From positions 2,294,001 to 2,358,000 of the forward strand of contig NZ_JADLQN010000001.1 in NCBI RefSeq assembly GCF_015477835.1: a stretch of 64,000 nucleotides of DNA, read 5' to 3'. Source of the DNA: Nocardia higoensis. Lineage in GTDB: Bacteria; Actinomycetota; Actinomycetes; Mycobacteriales; Mycobacteriaceae. Numbering within the stretch: position 1 is the first letter of the stretch; every line of letters begins with the position of its first letter. Positions 1 through 8,836 of this stretch are shown here, one piece after another. The notes under the pieces were generated by a model. The model searched no databases. It saw only the letters and a program-made list of their open reading frames with translations, and had not been told where the DNA came from. The position numbers and the translations under genes are program-made.

Positions 1-1
1 C

Positions 2-154
2 GACGCGGTCCTGCGCTGCCCGACCTGCCGCACGCATTTCGACGTCGTCGCGGCCGGTGCGCGTATCGACGGCGACGGTCACCTCGAGCCGATCCCGGTG
101 CTGGTGCGTGACGGTGTGCTGTCGATGGCGGTGCCGGTGGGGGTGCACGGGTGA
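2..154 (+). CDS. C-terminal fragment of a hydrogenase-cluster redox/NifU- or Rieske-like protein (5' end outside window)
   Basis: Only the last 50 codons are present; the frame is open from base 2 and ends at TGA 152-154. The peptide contains CPTCRTHFD followed by a short beta-rich stretch ending LSMAVPVGVHG. This resembles the second half of a Rieske-type or NifU-associated iron-sulphur domain (Cys-x-x-Cys, then His-Phe-Asp), but the first half is missing, so the family is uncertain. The stop overlaps the GTG start of the next gene (GTGA), so it belongs to the same operon as the hydrogenase accessory genes that follow. In related actinobacterial clusters this position is commonly held by a NifU or Rieske protein. 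Confidence 0.55.
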   Translation, partial: DAVLRCPTCRTHFDVVAAGARIDGDGHLEPIPVLVRDGVLSMAVPVGVHG

Positions 155-786
155 ACACACCGTTCCGAACGTTGCAGCGGATCACCGCCGAGCGCCCGCC
201 CCAGCGGCGGACGGGTGACCGGTGTGAGATGTGCGCCGATCCCATTGCCGGCGAACACCAGCACGTCGTGAATATCGAGGGCAGGCAGCTGTTGTGCGTA
301 TGCCGCGCCTGCTACCTGCTGTTCGTGGACCAGGAGGCGGCGCTGCGTTACCGGGCGGTGCCCGACCGCTACCTCGCCTTCCCCGATGTCGAGATCGGCC
401 AGGGCGAGTGGGACGCGTTGGAGATTCCGGTGGGCCTGGCGTTCTTGTTCCGCAACTCCGCACTGGGCCGGACCGTCGCTTTCTATCCCGGACCGGCGGG
501 CGCGACCGAATCGGAATTGCCGTTGGCGCAGTGGAACACGATCGTGCGGCGGCATCCGGAACTGGACACCCTCGCGGCCGATGTCGAGGCCCTGCTGATC
601 CGGGTCCCGGAGAAGGGGGCCGCGGCCGCGAGCTGTCTGCTGCTGCCGATCGACGCGTGCTACGAATTCGTCGGCCGGATGCGGTTGCTCTGGCGCGGCT
701 TCGACGGCGGGGCCGAGGTGCGCCGCTATCTGGACGAGTTCTTCGCGACGGTCTCGGCCCGAGCGCGGACGGGCGGCGCGCCATGA
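151..786 (+). CDS. DUF5947 family hydrogenase-cluster protein
   Basis: A 211-aa soluble protein. The N-terminal third has two Cys pairs in a treble-clef-like arrangement, CEMC near residue 28 and CVCRAC near residue 51, with a His-Gln-His just before the second pair; this suggests metal binding. The pattern and the context match the DUF5947 family found in actinobacterial [NiFe]-hydrogenase operons; its biochemical role is not established. It starts at GTG 151 inside the stop of the preceding gene and its own stop overlaps the ATG of the next gene, so translation is coupled on both sides. I see no signal peptide or membrane segment. A role in maturing or assembling the hydrogenase is an inference from context. 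Confidence 0.8.
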   Translation: MNTPFRTLQRITAERPPQRRTGDRCEMCADPIAGEHQHVVNIEGRQLLCVCRACYLLFVDQEAALRYRAVPDRYLAFPDVEIGQGEWDALEIPVGLAFLFRNSALGRTVAFYPGPAGATESELPLAQWNTIVRRHPELDTLAADVEALLIRVPEKGAAAASCLLLPIDACYEFVGRMRLLWRGFDGGAEVRRYLDEFFATVSARARTGGAP

Positions 787-1430
787 GTCCGGTCCATTCG
801 ATGACCTTCGCCGTGCTCGAGATCAAGCCGGAGCCGTACGCGGTGGCGCCGACCCTGACCGCACGGGTCGGTCTCGCCGCGCTCGCCGAGGAACCCGTGC
901 ACGCCGTCGCGTTACGCGCGCAGGTGCGGATCCAGCCGTCGCGCCGCCGCTACTCCGACGAGGAGGGCGCGGGTCTGACCGATCTGTTCGGTGCCCGCGA
1001 ACGCTGGCGGGACACCCAGCGCTCCTTCCTCTGGATGCACTGCGCCACCATGGTTCCCGGATTCGCCGGTGGCGCGGAGGTGGATCTGCCGATGCCGTGC
1101 ACCTACGACTTCGAGGTGACCGGGTCGAAGTACCTGCACGCGCTACGTGCGGGCACGGTGCCGCTGGTGTTCTTGTTCAGCGGCACGGTCTTCATCCGGG
1201 GCAGCGGCGGCTTCGCGATCCAGCAGATCCCCTGGGATCGTGAGGACACCTACGACATGCCGGTCTCGGTATGGCAGGACGTGATGGCCGCGCATTTCCC
1301 GAACACCGGCTGGCTGCGCCTGCACCGGGACACCCTCGACGCGCTGACTGCCTACAAATCCGGCCACGGCCTGCTCGGCTTCGACGAGGCCGTGACCCGC
1401 CTGCTCACCCACGCCGGAGAATCATCGTGA
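783..1430 (+). CDS. DUF6084 family hydrogenase-cluster protein
   Basis: A 215-aa protein whose sequence is recognisable as DUF6084: an N-terminal strand-rich region (FAVLEIKPEPYAVAPTLTARV), a conserved central WRDTQRSFLWMH segment, and a C-terminal part with QIPWDRE and FPNTGWLRL. There are no cysteines arranged as a metal site and no transmembrane helices. The ATG at 783 overlaps the previous TGA (ATGA), and the gene ends inside the GTG start of the next one. DUF6084 travels with DUF5947 in group 5/1h hydrogenase operons; its function is unknown and an accessory or scaffold role is inferred. Confidence 0.8.
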   Translation: MSPVHSMTFAVLEIKPEPYAVAPTLTARVGLAALAEEPVHAVALRAQVRIQPSRRRYSDEEGAGLTDLFGARERWRDTQRSFLWMHCATMVPGFAGGAEVDLPMPCTYDFEVTGSKYLHALRAGTVPLVFLFSGTVFIRGSGGFAIQQIPWDREDTYDMPVSVWQDVMAAHFPNTGWLRLHRDTLDALTAYKSGHGLLGFDEAVTRLLTHAGESS

Positions 1431-3082
1431 CCGCCGCGGGGATCGCCCGGGCCCGCGCCGTCGCCGACGCGGTGCTCTACGAGGGCTACCTGCTCTATCC
1501 CTATCGGGCGAACAGCCCCAAGAATCGGTCGCGCTGGCAGTTCGGCGTGCTGGGTCCGCCCGGGGCCGCCGCGTCCGGGCTCGGCGAAGAGCCCTCGTTG
1601 TCGGCCGAGTTCGTCTTCGAGCCGGGTACGGACCCTGTGCTGACATGGACGGTCCGGTTCCTCCAGCTCCAGCGCCGTCAGGTGATCGACGGTGCCGGTG
1701 TGGCGCGCGCCGAACTCGCCGTCGGGGATCGATCCTGGCTGTCCTGGGACGAAGCGGTCGCGCGGGAGATCGTCGTCGGCCCCGCAGCGCCCGGGAACCT
1801 GGTGCGCGCACTGACGGTTCCCGGTGGCTCCGACACCGAGGAGATCGTCGGCGCGGCAGGCGAGGCCGTCGGCGCGCTGGTGCGGACCAGGCAGCCGCTG
1901 GCCGGTGAACTCGCCCTCGACGTCGAGCGGGACGGCCGATTCCTGCGGCTCGCCGCCGAGGTCCGCAACGTGGCCGCACCCGCGACCGACACCGACGACG
2001 CGCTCGCCCGCTCGCTGATCGGCGCACACATCATCGCCGAAGCCACCGGGGGACAGTTCGTTTCCGCGCTCGAACCACCGGCGGGGGCCGCGGCCGCGGT
2101 CGAGCGCTGCGACCGGCACCGGTGCTTCCCGGTGCTCGCCGGCCCGCCCGGCGACCGCGACCTGCTGCTGATCTCACCGATCATCCTCTACGACCATCCC
2201 GAGATCGCCGAGCAGAGCGAGCAAGCGCTGTTCGACTCCACCGAGATCGACGAGATCCTCACGCTGCGCGTGATGACCATGACCGACGACGAGAAGGCGC
2301 AGGCCCGTGCGACCGACGCGCGGGCCGGCGAGATCATCGACCGCTGCGACGCCATCACCCCGGAGGCGATGCGGCAGCTGCACGGCGTGCTGCGCGATCC
2401 GCAGTCCGGCCGCTCGCCCCTGATACCCGAGGTCCCCGAGGGCATCGATTGGTGGGATCCGGCGGCCGACGGCGCCGTGCGCCCGGAGGCCGACGCGGTG
2501 CCGGTGTCGGGCGTGCTGGTGCGCGCGGGCAGCAGGGTCAGGCTGCACCCGTCCCGCCGGGCCGATGCCCAGGATCTGTTCACCGCGGGCCGGTCCGCCC
2601 GCGTCGTCTCGGTCCACGAGGACGTGGACGGACAGACACACGTCGGTGTCGTGCTGGACGACGATCCGGCGGCCGATCTGCACGAATGGTTCGGCCGCTA
2701 TCTCTATTTCGCACCCGACGAACTCGAACCGCTCGACAGCCCCCGAGAACCGGAAGGAGACACCATGCAGGACCGCAGCGAAGAACCGCAGGAGGCGCGC
2801 GGGCAGCCGGGGTCGCGCGACACCGGCGCGGATACCGCGGCCGCGGGCAGCACCGACCGTGAGCCGGGCGATATCGGCCACGAGGAGACGACCTCCGCGC
2901 CCGGAACCGCTGCCGAGCGCGAGGCCCATTTCGTCTCGGAGCCGGTCCCCGGCAGCGAACCGCCGGTCCCGCCCTACGACGACCGGGAGAAGACCGCGAA
3001 CGACTCCGACGAGACCGCGACCGGCACCGTCGACGACGCGGATGTCGGCGGCGCCACTGCGCCCACCGAAGGGCAGGGATGA
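1427..3082 (+). CDS. Conserved hydrogenase-cluster protein of unknown function with an acidic disordered tail
   Basis: A 551-aa protein starting at GTG 1427, which overlaps the preceding stop. I do not recognise a named domain. The N-terminus reads EGYLLYPYRANSPKNRSRW and the middle (to about residue 440) is folded-looking, ending in a beta-rich module with VSVHEDVDGQTHVGVVLDDD and WFGRYLYFAPDELEPL. From about residue 447 the chain changes to a Glu/Asp/Pro/Gly-rich disordered tail of 105 residues. A strong ribosome binding site (GGAAGGAG, 2752-2759) sits five bases before the in-frame ATG 2765 that opens this tail. The tail may therefore also be made as a separate protein, or may be a fused former gene. 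Only the operon context suggests a hydrogenase role. Confidence 0.75.
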   Translation: MTAAGIARARAVADAVLYEGYLLYPYRANSPKNRSRWQFGVLGPPGAAASGLGEEPSLSAEFVFEPGTDPVLTWTVRFLQLQRRQVIDGAGVARAELAVGDRSWLSWDEAVAREIVVGPAAPGNLVRALTVPGGSDTEEIVGAAGEAVGALVRTRQPLAGELALDVERDGRFLRLAAEVRNVAAPATDTDDALARSLIGAHIIAEATGGQFVSALEPPAGAAAAVERCDRHRCFPVLAGPPGDRDLLLISPIILYDHPEIAEQSEQALFDSTEIDEILTLRVMTMTDDEKAQARATDARAGEIIDRCDAITPEAMRQLHGVLRDPQSGRSPLIPEVPEGIDWWDPAADGAVRPEADAVPVSGVLVRAGSRVRLHPSRRADAQDLFTAGRSARVVSVHEDVDGQTHVGVVLDDDPAADLHEWFGRYLYFAPDELEPLDSPREPEGDTMQDRSEEPQEARGQPGSRDTGADTAAAGSTDREPGDIGHEETTSAPGTAAEREAHFVSEPVPGSEPPVPPYDDREKTANDSDETATGTVDDADVGGATAPTEGQG

Positions 3083-3138
3083 CCCGCCCGCCGACCGGCG
3101 GGATCGGCGGCCCGAGACAACGGAAAGGAAGGCCGATT

Positions 3139-3258
3139 ATGGCAACCGTGGGAGCGATCGCGACCGCAATCGTCGCGGTGGTGGCGGCGATCGGCGTGTA
3201 CATCGGCGTCCGATCGGTGCCGGACATGCGCCGGTACCTGCGAATGCGCCGTATGTGA
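3139..3258 (+). CDS. DUF6893-type micro-protein, single transmembrane helix
   Basis: A 39-aa protein beginning MATVGAIATAIVAVVAAIG and ending in the basic tail RRYLRMRRM. It has one hydrophobic helix (about residues 5-24) followed by positively charged residues, so an N-out/C-in membrane anchor is expected. It resembles the DUF6893 small proteins found in the same place in actinobacterial hydrogenase operons. A GGAAAGGAAGG ribosome binding site lies at 3122-3132, and the stop is one base before the ATG of the maturation protease. It might tether a soluble hydrogenase or a maturation factor to the membrane; that is an inference. Confidence 0.8.
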   Translation: MATVGAIATAIVAVVAAIGVYIGVRSVPDMRRYLRMRRM

Positions 3259-3259
3259 G

Positions 3260-3736
3260 ATGGCGGACCGGGTATTGGTCGCCGGGATCGGCAACATCTT
3301 TCTCGGCGACGACGGATTCGGCTCCGAGGTGGCGCGCAGGCTGCGCTTCGAGGAGGAGCCGCGTGTGCGGGTGGTCGATTACGGCATCCGCGGTATGCAC
3401 CTGGCCTACGACCTGCTCGCGGGATGGGATGCGCTGGTGCTGATCGACGCACTGCCCGACCGCGGATCGCAGGGACAGGTGGAGGTGTTGCGAGCCGAAC
3501 CCGACGAGGCGGGCGCCCCCGGGCTCGATGCGCACGCCATGCACCCGACGGCCGTCTTCGCGGCTGTGCAAGCCCTGGGCGGCCGGGTGCCGCCCACCGT
3601 CGTCGTCGGCTGTCAGGTGGTATCGGCCGCGGAGCGGATCGGCCTGTCCGACCCGGTCGCGGCGGCGGTGGACCCGGCGGTGCGCGCGGTGTACCGGGTG
3701 GTCGCCGATCTGCTGCGGACGAAGCAGGAGGTATGA
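3260..3736 (+). CDS. Hydrogenase maturation endopeptidase (HupD/HycI family)
   Basis: A 158-aa M52-type protease that clips the C-terminus of the [NiFe]-hydrogenase large subunit after nickel insertion. The family signature is clear: the N-terminal LVAGIGNIFLGDDGFG, Glu in GSEVARRL, Asp in VLIDALPD and His in AMHPTAVF. The acidic residues and the histidine are the usual metal-sensing ligands. Length is normal for the family. The start follows the DUF6893 stop by one base with no good Shine-Dalgarno of its own, which implies translational coupling. It should serve the hydrogenase whose structural genes precede this window. Confidence 0.93.
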   Translation: MADRVLVAGIGNIFLGDDGFGSEVARRLRFEEEPRVRVVDYGIRGMHLAYDLLAGWDALVLIDALPDRGSQGQVEVLRAEPDEAGAPGLDAHAMHPTAVFAAVQALGGRVPPTVVVGCQVVSAAERIGLSDPVAAAVDPAVRAVYRVVADLLRTKQEV

Positions 3737-3738
3737 GC

Positions 3739-3981
3739 ATGTGCCTCGGAATTCCCGGCCTCGTGCTGGAGATCCCGGACGGCTACTACGGCCAGATCGC
3801 CCTCGTCGATGTCTCCGGCGAGAAGCGACGTGTGAACATCGGGCTGCTCGACGACGATCCGGTAGGACCCGGCGATTGGGTGATCATCCACATGGGCTTC
3901 GGGATCGAGAAGACCGACGCGGCCGGTGCGGCAGCGGCCATGGCCGGGTTGCGCATCCTCGGCAGTGGTGAGCAGCAGTGA
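3739..3981 (+). CDS. hypC: HypC hydrogenase maturation chaperone (copy 1)
   Basis: An 80-aa HypC beginning MCLGIPG, with the invariant Cys at position 2 that carries the Fe(CN)2CO precursor in complex with HypD. Two ATGs are possible. The ribosome binding site AGGAGG at 3726-3731 is one base from ATG 3733 but seven from ATG 3739, and only the second start places the Cys at position 2, so 3739 is preferred. The chain has the usual small beta-barrel core (GDWVIIHMGFGIEK) and an Ala-rich helix. It ends inside the GTG of hypF. A second, divergent HypC follows hypF. Confidence 0.93.
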   Translation: MCLGIPGLVLEIPDGYYGQIALVDVSGEKRRVNIGLLDDDPVGPGDWVIIHMGFGIEKTDAAGAAAAMAGLRILGSGEQQ

Positions 3982-6248
3982 CCGCCGACCGGGCCCGCCG
4001 CCGGTTCGTGGTGCGCGGTGTGGTGCAGGGCGTGGGCTTCCGGCCGTTCGTCTACACCACCGCGGCCGAACTGTCGCTGAGCGGGCGGGTATCCAACGAC
4101 AGCAGTGGCGTCATCGTCGAAACCGAGGGCACCCCGGCGGATCTGGTCGAGTTCGAGCGGCGGCTGCGGTGCGCGCCGCCACCGCTGGCGGTCGTCGAAT
4201 CGGTGGAGCGCTGCGAGATCCCGGTGCGCGGCGGCACCGGATTCCATATCGCCGACACCACTCGCGGCGGCGGCCGCACCCTCGCCTCACCGGATATCGC
4301 CCTCTGCGCCGCGTGCGAGGCGGAACTGCGCGACCCGTCCGACCGGCGCTACCGCCACCCGTTCGTGAACTGCACCAACTGCGGTCCCCGGTTCACCATC
4401 ATCGCCGCGTTGCCCTACGACCGGGCCCGCACCTCCATGGCCGAATTCCCCATGTGCGAGCGCTGCGCCCGCGAGTACCACGATCCCACCGACCGCCGTT
4501 TCCACGCGCAGCCGATCGCGTGCCCCGAGTGCGGCCCGCGCCTGTTCTACACCGGCCCCGGCCGCGGCGAGCCGCTCGCCGCGGCCCGCGAACTGTTGCG
4601 GTCGGGCGGAATCCTGGCGGTGAAGGGCGTCGGCGGCTATCACCTGGCCTGCGACGCGGCGAACGAGACGGCAGTGGCCGAACTGCGACGCCGTAAACGC
4701 CGAAGCAGCAAGCCTTTCGCCGTGATGGCGCCGGACATCGCGCTCGCGCGCGAGATCGCTGTCGTCGACTCCGCGGCCGCCGGACTGCTGACCGGCCCGC
4801 AGCGGCCCATCGTGCTGCTCGCCCGCGGGGGCAGACCGCTCGCCGAGTCCGTCGCGCCGGACAACCCCGACCTCGGTGTGATGCTGGCCTATACCCCGCT
4901 GCACGTGCTGCTGTTCGGCCTGGCCGGCGACCCGGTCGGCCCGGATGTGCTGGTGATGACCTCGGGCAACCGCAGCAGTGAACCGATCTGCTACGACGAC
5001 GCCGATGCGCGCGAGCGCCTCGCCGGGCTGGCGGACGGCTGGCTGTGGCACGACCGCCGCATCCTGGTGCCCTGTGACGATTCGGTGGTTCGCCTGGTCG
5101 ACGGCATCGAGTCACCGGTACGCCGCTCGCGCGGGTACGCGCCGCTGCCACTGGCCCTTCCGGCGCCGCTGCCGCCGACGCTCGCCGTGGGCGCCGACCT
5201 GAAGAACGTCTGTGCCGTCGCCGACGGCCGCTACGCCTGGCTGAGCCAGCATGTCGGCGATATGGACGATCTGGCCACCCTGCGCGCTTTCGACGGCACG
5301 CAACGGCACCTGGAGGAGCTGACCGGGGTGCGCCCCGCCCAACTCGTCGCCGACGCGCATCCGGGTTATCGATCCACCGCGTGGGCTCGCAGGCACGCGG
5401 GCGAGCGCCCGGTGCGCACGGTCCAGCACCACCACGCGCATATCGCCGCCGTCATGGGCGAGCACGGGCTCGGTCTCACCGATACCGTCCTCGGAATCGC
5501 CTTCGACGGCACCGGGTTCGGACCCGACGGCGCGGTGTGGGGCGGTGAGATCCTCGCCGCGGGATACAAGGGCTACCAACGGCTGGCCCACCTGAGGTAT
5601 GTGCCGCTGGCCGGTGGCGACACGTCGGTGCACCGGCCGTACCGCATGGCGCTGGCGCATCTGTGGGCCGCCGGTGTCGAGTGGTCGCCGGTGATCGGGT
5701 CGGTGGCCGCCTGCCCGGCCGAGGAGCGCGCGGTGCTCGCGCACCAGTTCGGCACCGGCCTGGGCTGTGTGCCGACCTCCAGCATGGGCAGATTGTTCGA
5801 CGCGGTGTCCTCGCTGGCCGGGGTCCGCCACGTCGTGGATTACGAGGCGCAGGCGGCCATCGAACTCGAAGGACTTTCCCGAGGCGGGGATCCCGGTGAC
5901 AGCGCGTATCGGTTCACCGTCGGTTCCGGTGCGGATCCCGCGCTGATCGACCCCGGCCCGGTGATCGCCGCCGTCGTCGCCGACGCAGTGGCCGGTGTTG
6001 CGGCGGCGGTGATCGGCGCCCGCTTCCACGCCGCCGTCGCGAGTCTGGTGCTCGACATCGCCCGGGAGTTCGCGGCGACGGACCGGGTGGTGGCGCTCTC
6101 GGGCGGCGTGTTCCAGAACGCGCTGCTGCTGTCGGGTACCCGAAGACTTCTGCGCGACAACGGATTCACCGCGCTCACGCACAGCAGACTGCCACCCAAC
6201 GACGGTGGCCTCGCATTCGGGCAGGTGCTCGCGGTCGCCGCGGGCTGA
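3978..6248 (+). CDS. hypF: Carbamoyltransferase HypF
   Basis: A 756-aa HypF, which moves the carbamoyl group from carbamoyl phosphate via carbamoyl-adenylate to HypE for cyanide ligand synthesis. All four parts are visible: an acylphosphatase domain (about 8-95, VVQGVGFRPFVY), two Cys4 zinc-finger-like units (about 108-190, CAACEAEL/CTNCGPRF and CERCAREY/CPECGPRL), a YrdC-like adenylation domain (about 195-385, VKGVGGYHLACDA) and a Kae1-like domain with the HHHAH metal motif near residue 479. Length is normal for the family. The start is GTG 3978, overlapping the hypC stop. A second hypC follows after 16 bases. Confidence 0.96.
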   Translation: MTADRARRRFVVRGVVQGVGFRPFVYTTAAELSLSGRVSNDSSGVIVETEGTPADLVEFERRLRCAPPPLAVVESVERCEIPVRGGTGFHIADTTRGGGRTLASPDIALCAACEAELRDPSDRRYRHPFVNCTNCGPRFTIIAALPYDRARTSMAEFPMCERCAREYHDPTDRRFHAQPIACPECGPRLFYTGPGRGEPLAAARELLRSGGILAVKGVGGYHLACDAANETAVAELRRRKRRSSKPFAVMAPDIALAREIAVVDSAAAGLLTGPQRPIVLLARGGRPLAESVAPDNPDLGVMLAYTPLHVLLFGLAGDPVGPDVLVMTSGNRSSEPICYDDADARERLAGLADGWLWHDRRILVPCDDSVVRLVDGIESPVRRSRGYAPLPLALPAPLPPTLAVGADLKNVCAVADGRYAWLSQHVGDMDDLATLRAFDGTQRHLEELTGVRPAQLVADAHPGYRSTAWARRHAGERPVRTVQHHHAHIAAVMGEHGLGLTDTVLGIAFDGTGFGPDGAVWGGEILAAGYKGYQRLAHLRYVPLAGGDTSVHRPYRMALAHLWAAGVEWSPVIGSVAACPAEERAVLAHQFGTGLGCVPTSSMGRLFDAVSSLAGVRHVVDYEAQAAIELEGLSRGGDPGDSAYRFTVGSGADPALIDPGPVIAAVVADAVAGVAAAVIGARFHAAVASLVLDIAREFAATDRVVALSGGVFQNALLLSGTRRLLRDNGFTALTHSRLPPNDGGLAFGQVLAVAAG

Positions 6249-6264
6249 GCGGAAAGGAGCAGAC

Positions 6265-6600
6265 ATGTGCTTGGCAGTTCCCGGAAAGGTGCTCAGCCTC
6301 GAGGAGCGTGACGGCACCCTGATGTCGGTCGTCGACTTCGGCGGCGTGCACAAGGACGTGTGCCTGCAGTACATCCCGGACGCGGCGATCGGCGACTACG
6401 TCGTCGTGCACGTCGGATTCGCCATCCAGCGGCTGGACGAGGAGTCCGCGTTGCAGACCCTGGCCGAGTTCGAACACCTCGGCGTGCTGAAGGAGGAGTT
6501 CGCGGACGGTTTCGCCGTCGCGGCCGCGCAGGCGGGAGAGGAGAACCCGGAGAAGGCACATCAGGATGCCCCCGAGCACGCCCCCGAGGAGGAGCTGTGA
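6265..6600 (+). CDS. HypC-family chaperone (copy 2) with extended acidic C-terminus
   Basis: A 111-aa HypC paralogue beginning [14 protein letters not shown], again with Cys-2. It is preceded by its own strong ribosome binding site (GGAAAGGAG, 6251-6259). The core ([31 protein letters not shown]) is closer to canonical HypC than the first copy. An extra tail of about 35 residues, ending in alternating Pro/Glu/His, goes beyond the usual 75-95 aa. It overlaps the hypD start. Two HypC-type proteins in one operon suggest separate tasks, for example HypD-bound cofactor assembly versus large-subunit escort; that division is inference. Confidence 0.93.
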   Translation: MCLAVPGKVLSLEERDGTLMSVVDFGGVHKDVCLQYIPDAAIGDYVVVHVGFAIQRLDEESALQTLAEFEHLGVLKEEFADGFAVAAAQAGEENPEKAHQDAPEHAPEEEL

Positions 6601-7709
6601 AATATCTCGACGAATTCAGCGACCCGGAGCTGGCCAAGCGTCTTCTCGAACGGATCCGGGCCACCACGGACCGCCGCTGGGCGATCATGGAAGTGTGTGG
6701 CGGACAGACACATTCGATCATCCGGCACGGGATCGACCAATTGCTGCCGGACCGGATCGAGATGATCCACGGTCCGGGCTGCCCGGTGTGCGTCACCCCG
6801 CTCGAGGTGATCGACAAGGCGCTCGAGATCGCGGCGCGGCCCGGGGTCATCTTCTGTTCGTTCGGCGATATGCTCCGGGTCCCGGGCAGCGAGAAGGATC
6901 TGTTCCGCGTCAAGAGCGAAGGCGGGGACGTCCGAGTCGTCTACTCGCCGCTGGACGCGCTGGAACTGGCCAGGGCCAATCCGGATCGGCAGGTCGTCTT
7001 CTTCGGTATCGGCTTCGAGACCACCGCCCCCGCCAACGCGATGACCGTGTACCAGGCCCGGCGGCTCGGCATCGAGAATTTCTCGCTGCTGGTCTCGCAT
7101 GTGCTGGTGCCACCGGCGATCGCCGCGATCATGGAGTCGCCGCAGTGCCGGGTACAGGCCTTTCTGCTGGCCGGGCACGTCTGCACGGTGATGGGCACCC
7201 AGGAGTACCCGCCGCTGGCGCAGCGGTACCAGGTCCCGATGGTGGTCACCGGTTTCGAACCCTTGGACATCCTGGAAGGTATCCGTCGCACCGTGGCGCA
7301 GCTGGAATCCGGCCGTCACGAGGTGGACAACGCCTATCGGCGGGCGGTCTCGGAGGAGGGCAATCCGGCGGCCAAAGCCATGCTGGCCGACGTCTTCGAG
7401 GTCACCGACCGGGCCTGGCGCGGCATCGGGGTGATTCCGGACAGCGGGTGGCGGCTCTCGCCGCGCTACCGCGACTACGATGCCGAATACCGCTTCTCCG
7501 TAGGCGATCTGCACACCGCCGAATCGGCGGTCTGCCGCTCGGGCGAGGTACTACAGGGCCTGATCAAGCCCCACGAGTGCGCCGCGTTCGGCACCCAGTG
7601 CACGCCGCGCAACCCGCTGGGCGCCACCATGGTGTCCTCGGAGGGCGCGTGCGCGGCCTACTACCTCTATCGGCGCCTGGATCAGCCCGCGGAGGTGGCC
7701 CATGCGTGA
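6597..7709 (+). CDS. hypD: Hydrogenase maturation protein HypD
   Basis: A 370-aa HypD that, with HypC, assembles the Fe(CN)2CO unit. Diagnostic motifs are present: [30 protein letters not shown], the central AGHVCTVMG, and the C-terminal cysteine set that binds the [4Fe-4S] cluster ([21 protein letters not shown] and EGACAAYY). Length is typical. It starts at GTG 6597 within the previous stop, and GAGGAGGAG just upstream acts as ribosome binding site. The 3' end overlaps hypE by eight bases. Confidence 0.96.
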   Translation: MKYLDEFSDPELAKRLLERIRATTDRRWAIMEVCGGQTHSIIRHGIDQLLPDRIEMIHGPGCPVCVTPLEVIDKALEIAARPGVIFCSFGDMLRVPGSEKDLFRVKSEGGDVRVVYSPLDALELARANPDRQVVFFGIGFETTAPANAMTVYQARRLGIENFSLLVSHVLVPPAIAAIMESPQCRVQAFLLAGHVCTVMGTQEYPPLAQRYQVPMVVTGFEPLDILEGIRRTVAQLESGRHEVDNAYRRAVSEEGNPAAKAMLADVFEVTDRAWRGIGVIPDSGWRLSPRYRDYDAEYRFSVGDLHTAESAVCRSGEVLQGLIKPHECAAFGTQCTPRNPLGATMVSSEGACAAYYLYRRLDQPAEVAHA

Positions 7710-8784
7710 GGACCCGATCATGCCCGCACCGGCGACGATCGATGCGGACGGGTGGGTCTGTCCGATGCCGCTGCGCGATTCGCCGAATATCGTGATGGGT
7801 CACGGCGGCGGTGGGGCGATGTCGGGCGAACTGATCGAGCATCTGTTCCTGCCCGCCTTCGGCCCCGCGGCCGACGCGGGTCTGGGGGATTCGGCCGTGG
7901 TCACCCTCGGCGATACCCGGCTCGCGTTCTCGACCGACTCCTTCGTCGTGAAACCGCGCACTTTTCCCGGCGGTTCGCTCGGCGAACTGGCCGTGAACGG
8001 CACCGTCAACGATCTGGCGATGGCCGGTGCGCGCCCGCTGGTGCTGTCCACCGCCTTCATCCTCGAGGAGGGCACCGCGCTGTCCGAGATCGCCGCGGTG
8101 GCCCAGGCGATCGGCACCGCGGCGTCGGCCGCGGGAGTGACCTTGGTGACCGGTGACACCAAGGTGGTCGACGCCGGGCACGGTGACGGCATCTTCGTCA
8201 ACACCACAGGTATCGGCGTCATCGACCGCGGGGTCGACATCCGGCCCCAGCGCGCGCGGCCCGGCGATGTCGTCCTGGTCAGCGGCGATATCGGGGTCCA
8301 CGGTATCGCCGTGATGAGCTGCCGGGAGGGGCTGGAATTCGGGACGACGGTGCTCAGCGACACCGCTCCGCTGAACGGTCTGGTGGCCGCGATGCTCACC
8401 AGCGGCGCCGACGTGCACACCTTGCGCGATCCGACCCGGGGTGGAGTGGCGGCCACGGTGAACGAAATCGCCCGCGCCGCCGGCATCGGGGTGTCGCTGG
8501 ACGAGACGGCGCTGCCGGTGCCCGCCGCGGTGCGCGATGCTTGCGGGCTGCTCGGCCTCGACCCGATGTACGTGGCCAACGAGGGCAAACTGATCGCCTT
8601 CGTCGCTCCCGAGGACGCGGATCGGGTGCTGGAGGCGATGCGCGCGCACCCGCTGGGCGCTCACGCGGCGGTGATCGGCGTCTGCGTCGAGGAGCATCCC
8701 GGAATGGTCGTGGCGCGGACCGCACTCGGCGGTACCAGGGTGGTGGACCTACCGGCCGGGGAGCAGTTGCCGCGCATATGCTGA
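7702..8784 (+). CDS. hypE: Hydrogenase maturation protein HypE
   Basis: A 360-aa AIR-synthase-like ATPase that dehydrates the carbamoylated C-terminal cysteine to thiocyanate and donates cyanide to iron. The N-terminus has the glycine-rich [16 protein letters not shown] motif, the middle has [19 protein letters not shown], and the protein ends exactly in PRIC, the functional C-terminal cysteine. ATG 7702 has GGAGG six bases upstream; ATG 7720 is a weaker alternative. It is the last maturation gene before the nickel permease. HypA and HypB are not in this window. Confidence 0.96.
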   Translation: MREDPIMPAPATIDADGWVCPMPLRDSPNIVMGHGGGGAMSGELIEHLFLPAFGPAADAGLGDSAVVTLGDTRLAFSTDSFVVKPRTFPGGSLGELAVNGTVNDLAMAGARPLVLSTAFILEEGTALSEIAAVAQAIGTAASAAGVTLVTGDTKVVDAGHGDGIFVNTTGIGVIDRGVDIRPQRARPGDVVLVSGDIGVHGIAVMSCREGLEFGTTVLSDTAPLNGLVAAMLTSGADVHTLRDPTRGGVAATVNEIARAAGIGVSLDETALPVPAAVRDACGLLGLDPMYVANEGKLIAFVAPEDADRVLEAMRAHPLGAHAAVIGVCVEEHPGMVVARTALGGTRVVDLPAGEQLPRIC

Positions 8785-8836
8785 CGCGGTGGGTCGTCCG
8801 GTTCGCCGGCCCGGGAAAGAAACGAGGTACCCGACA

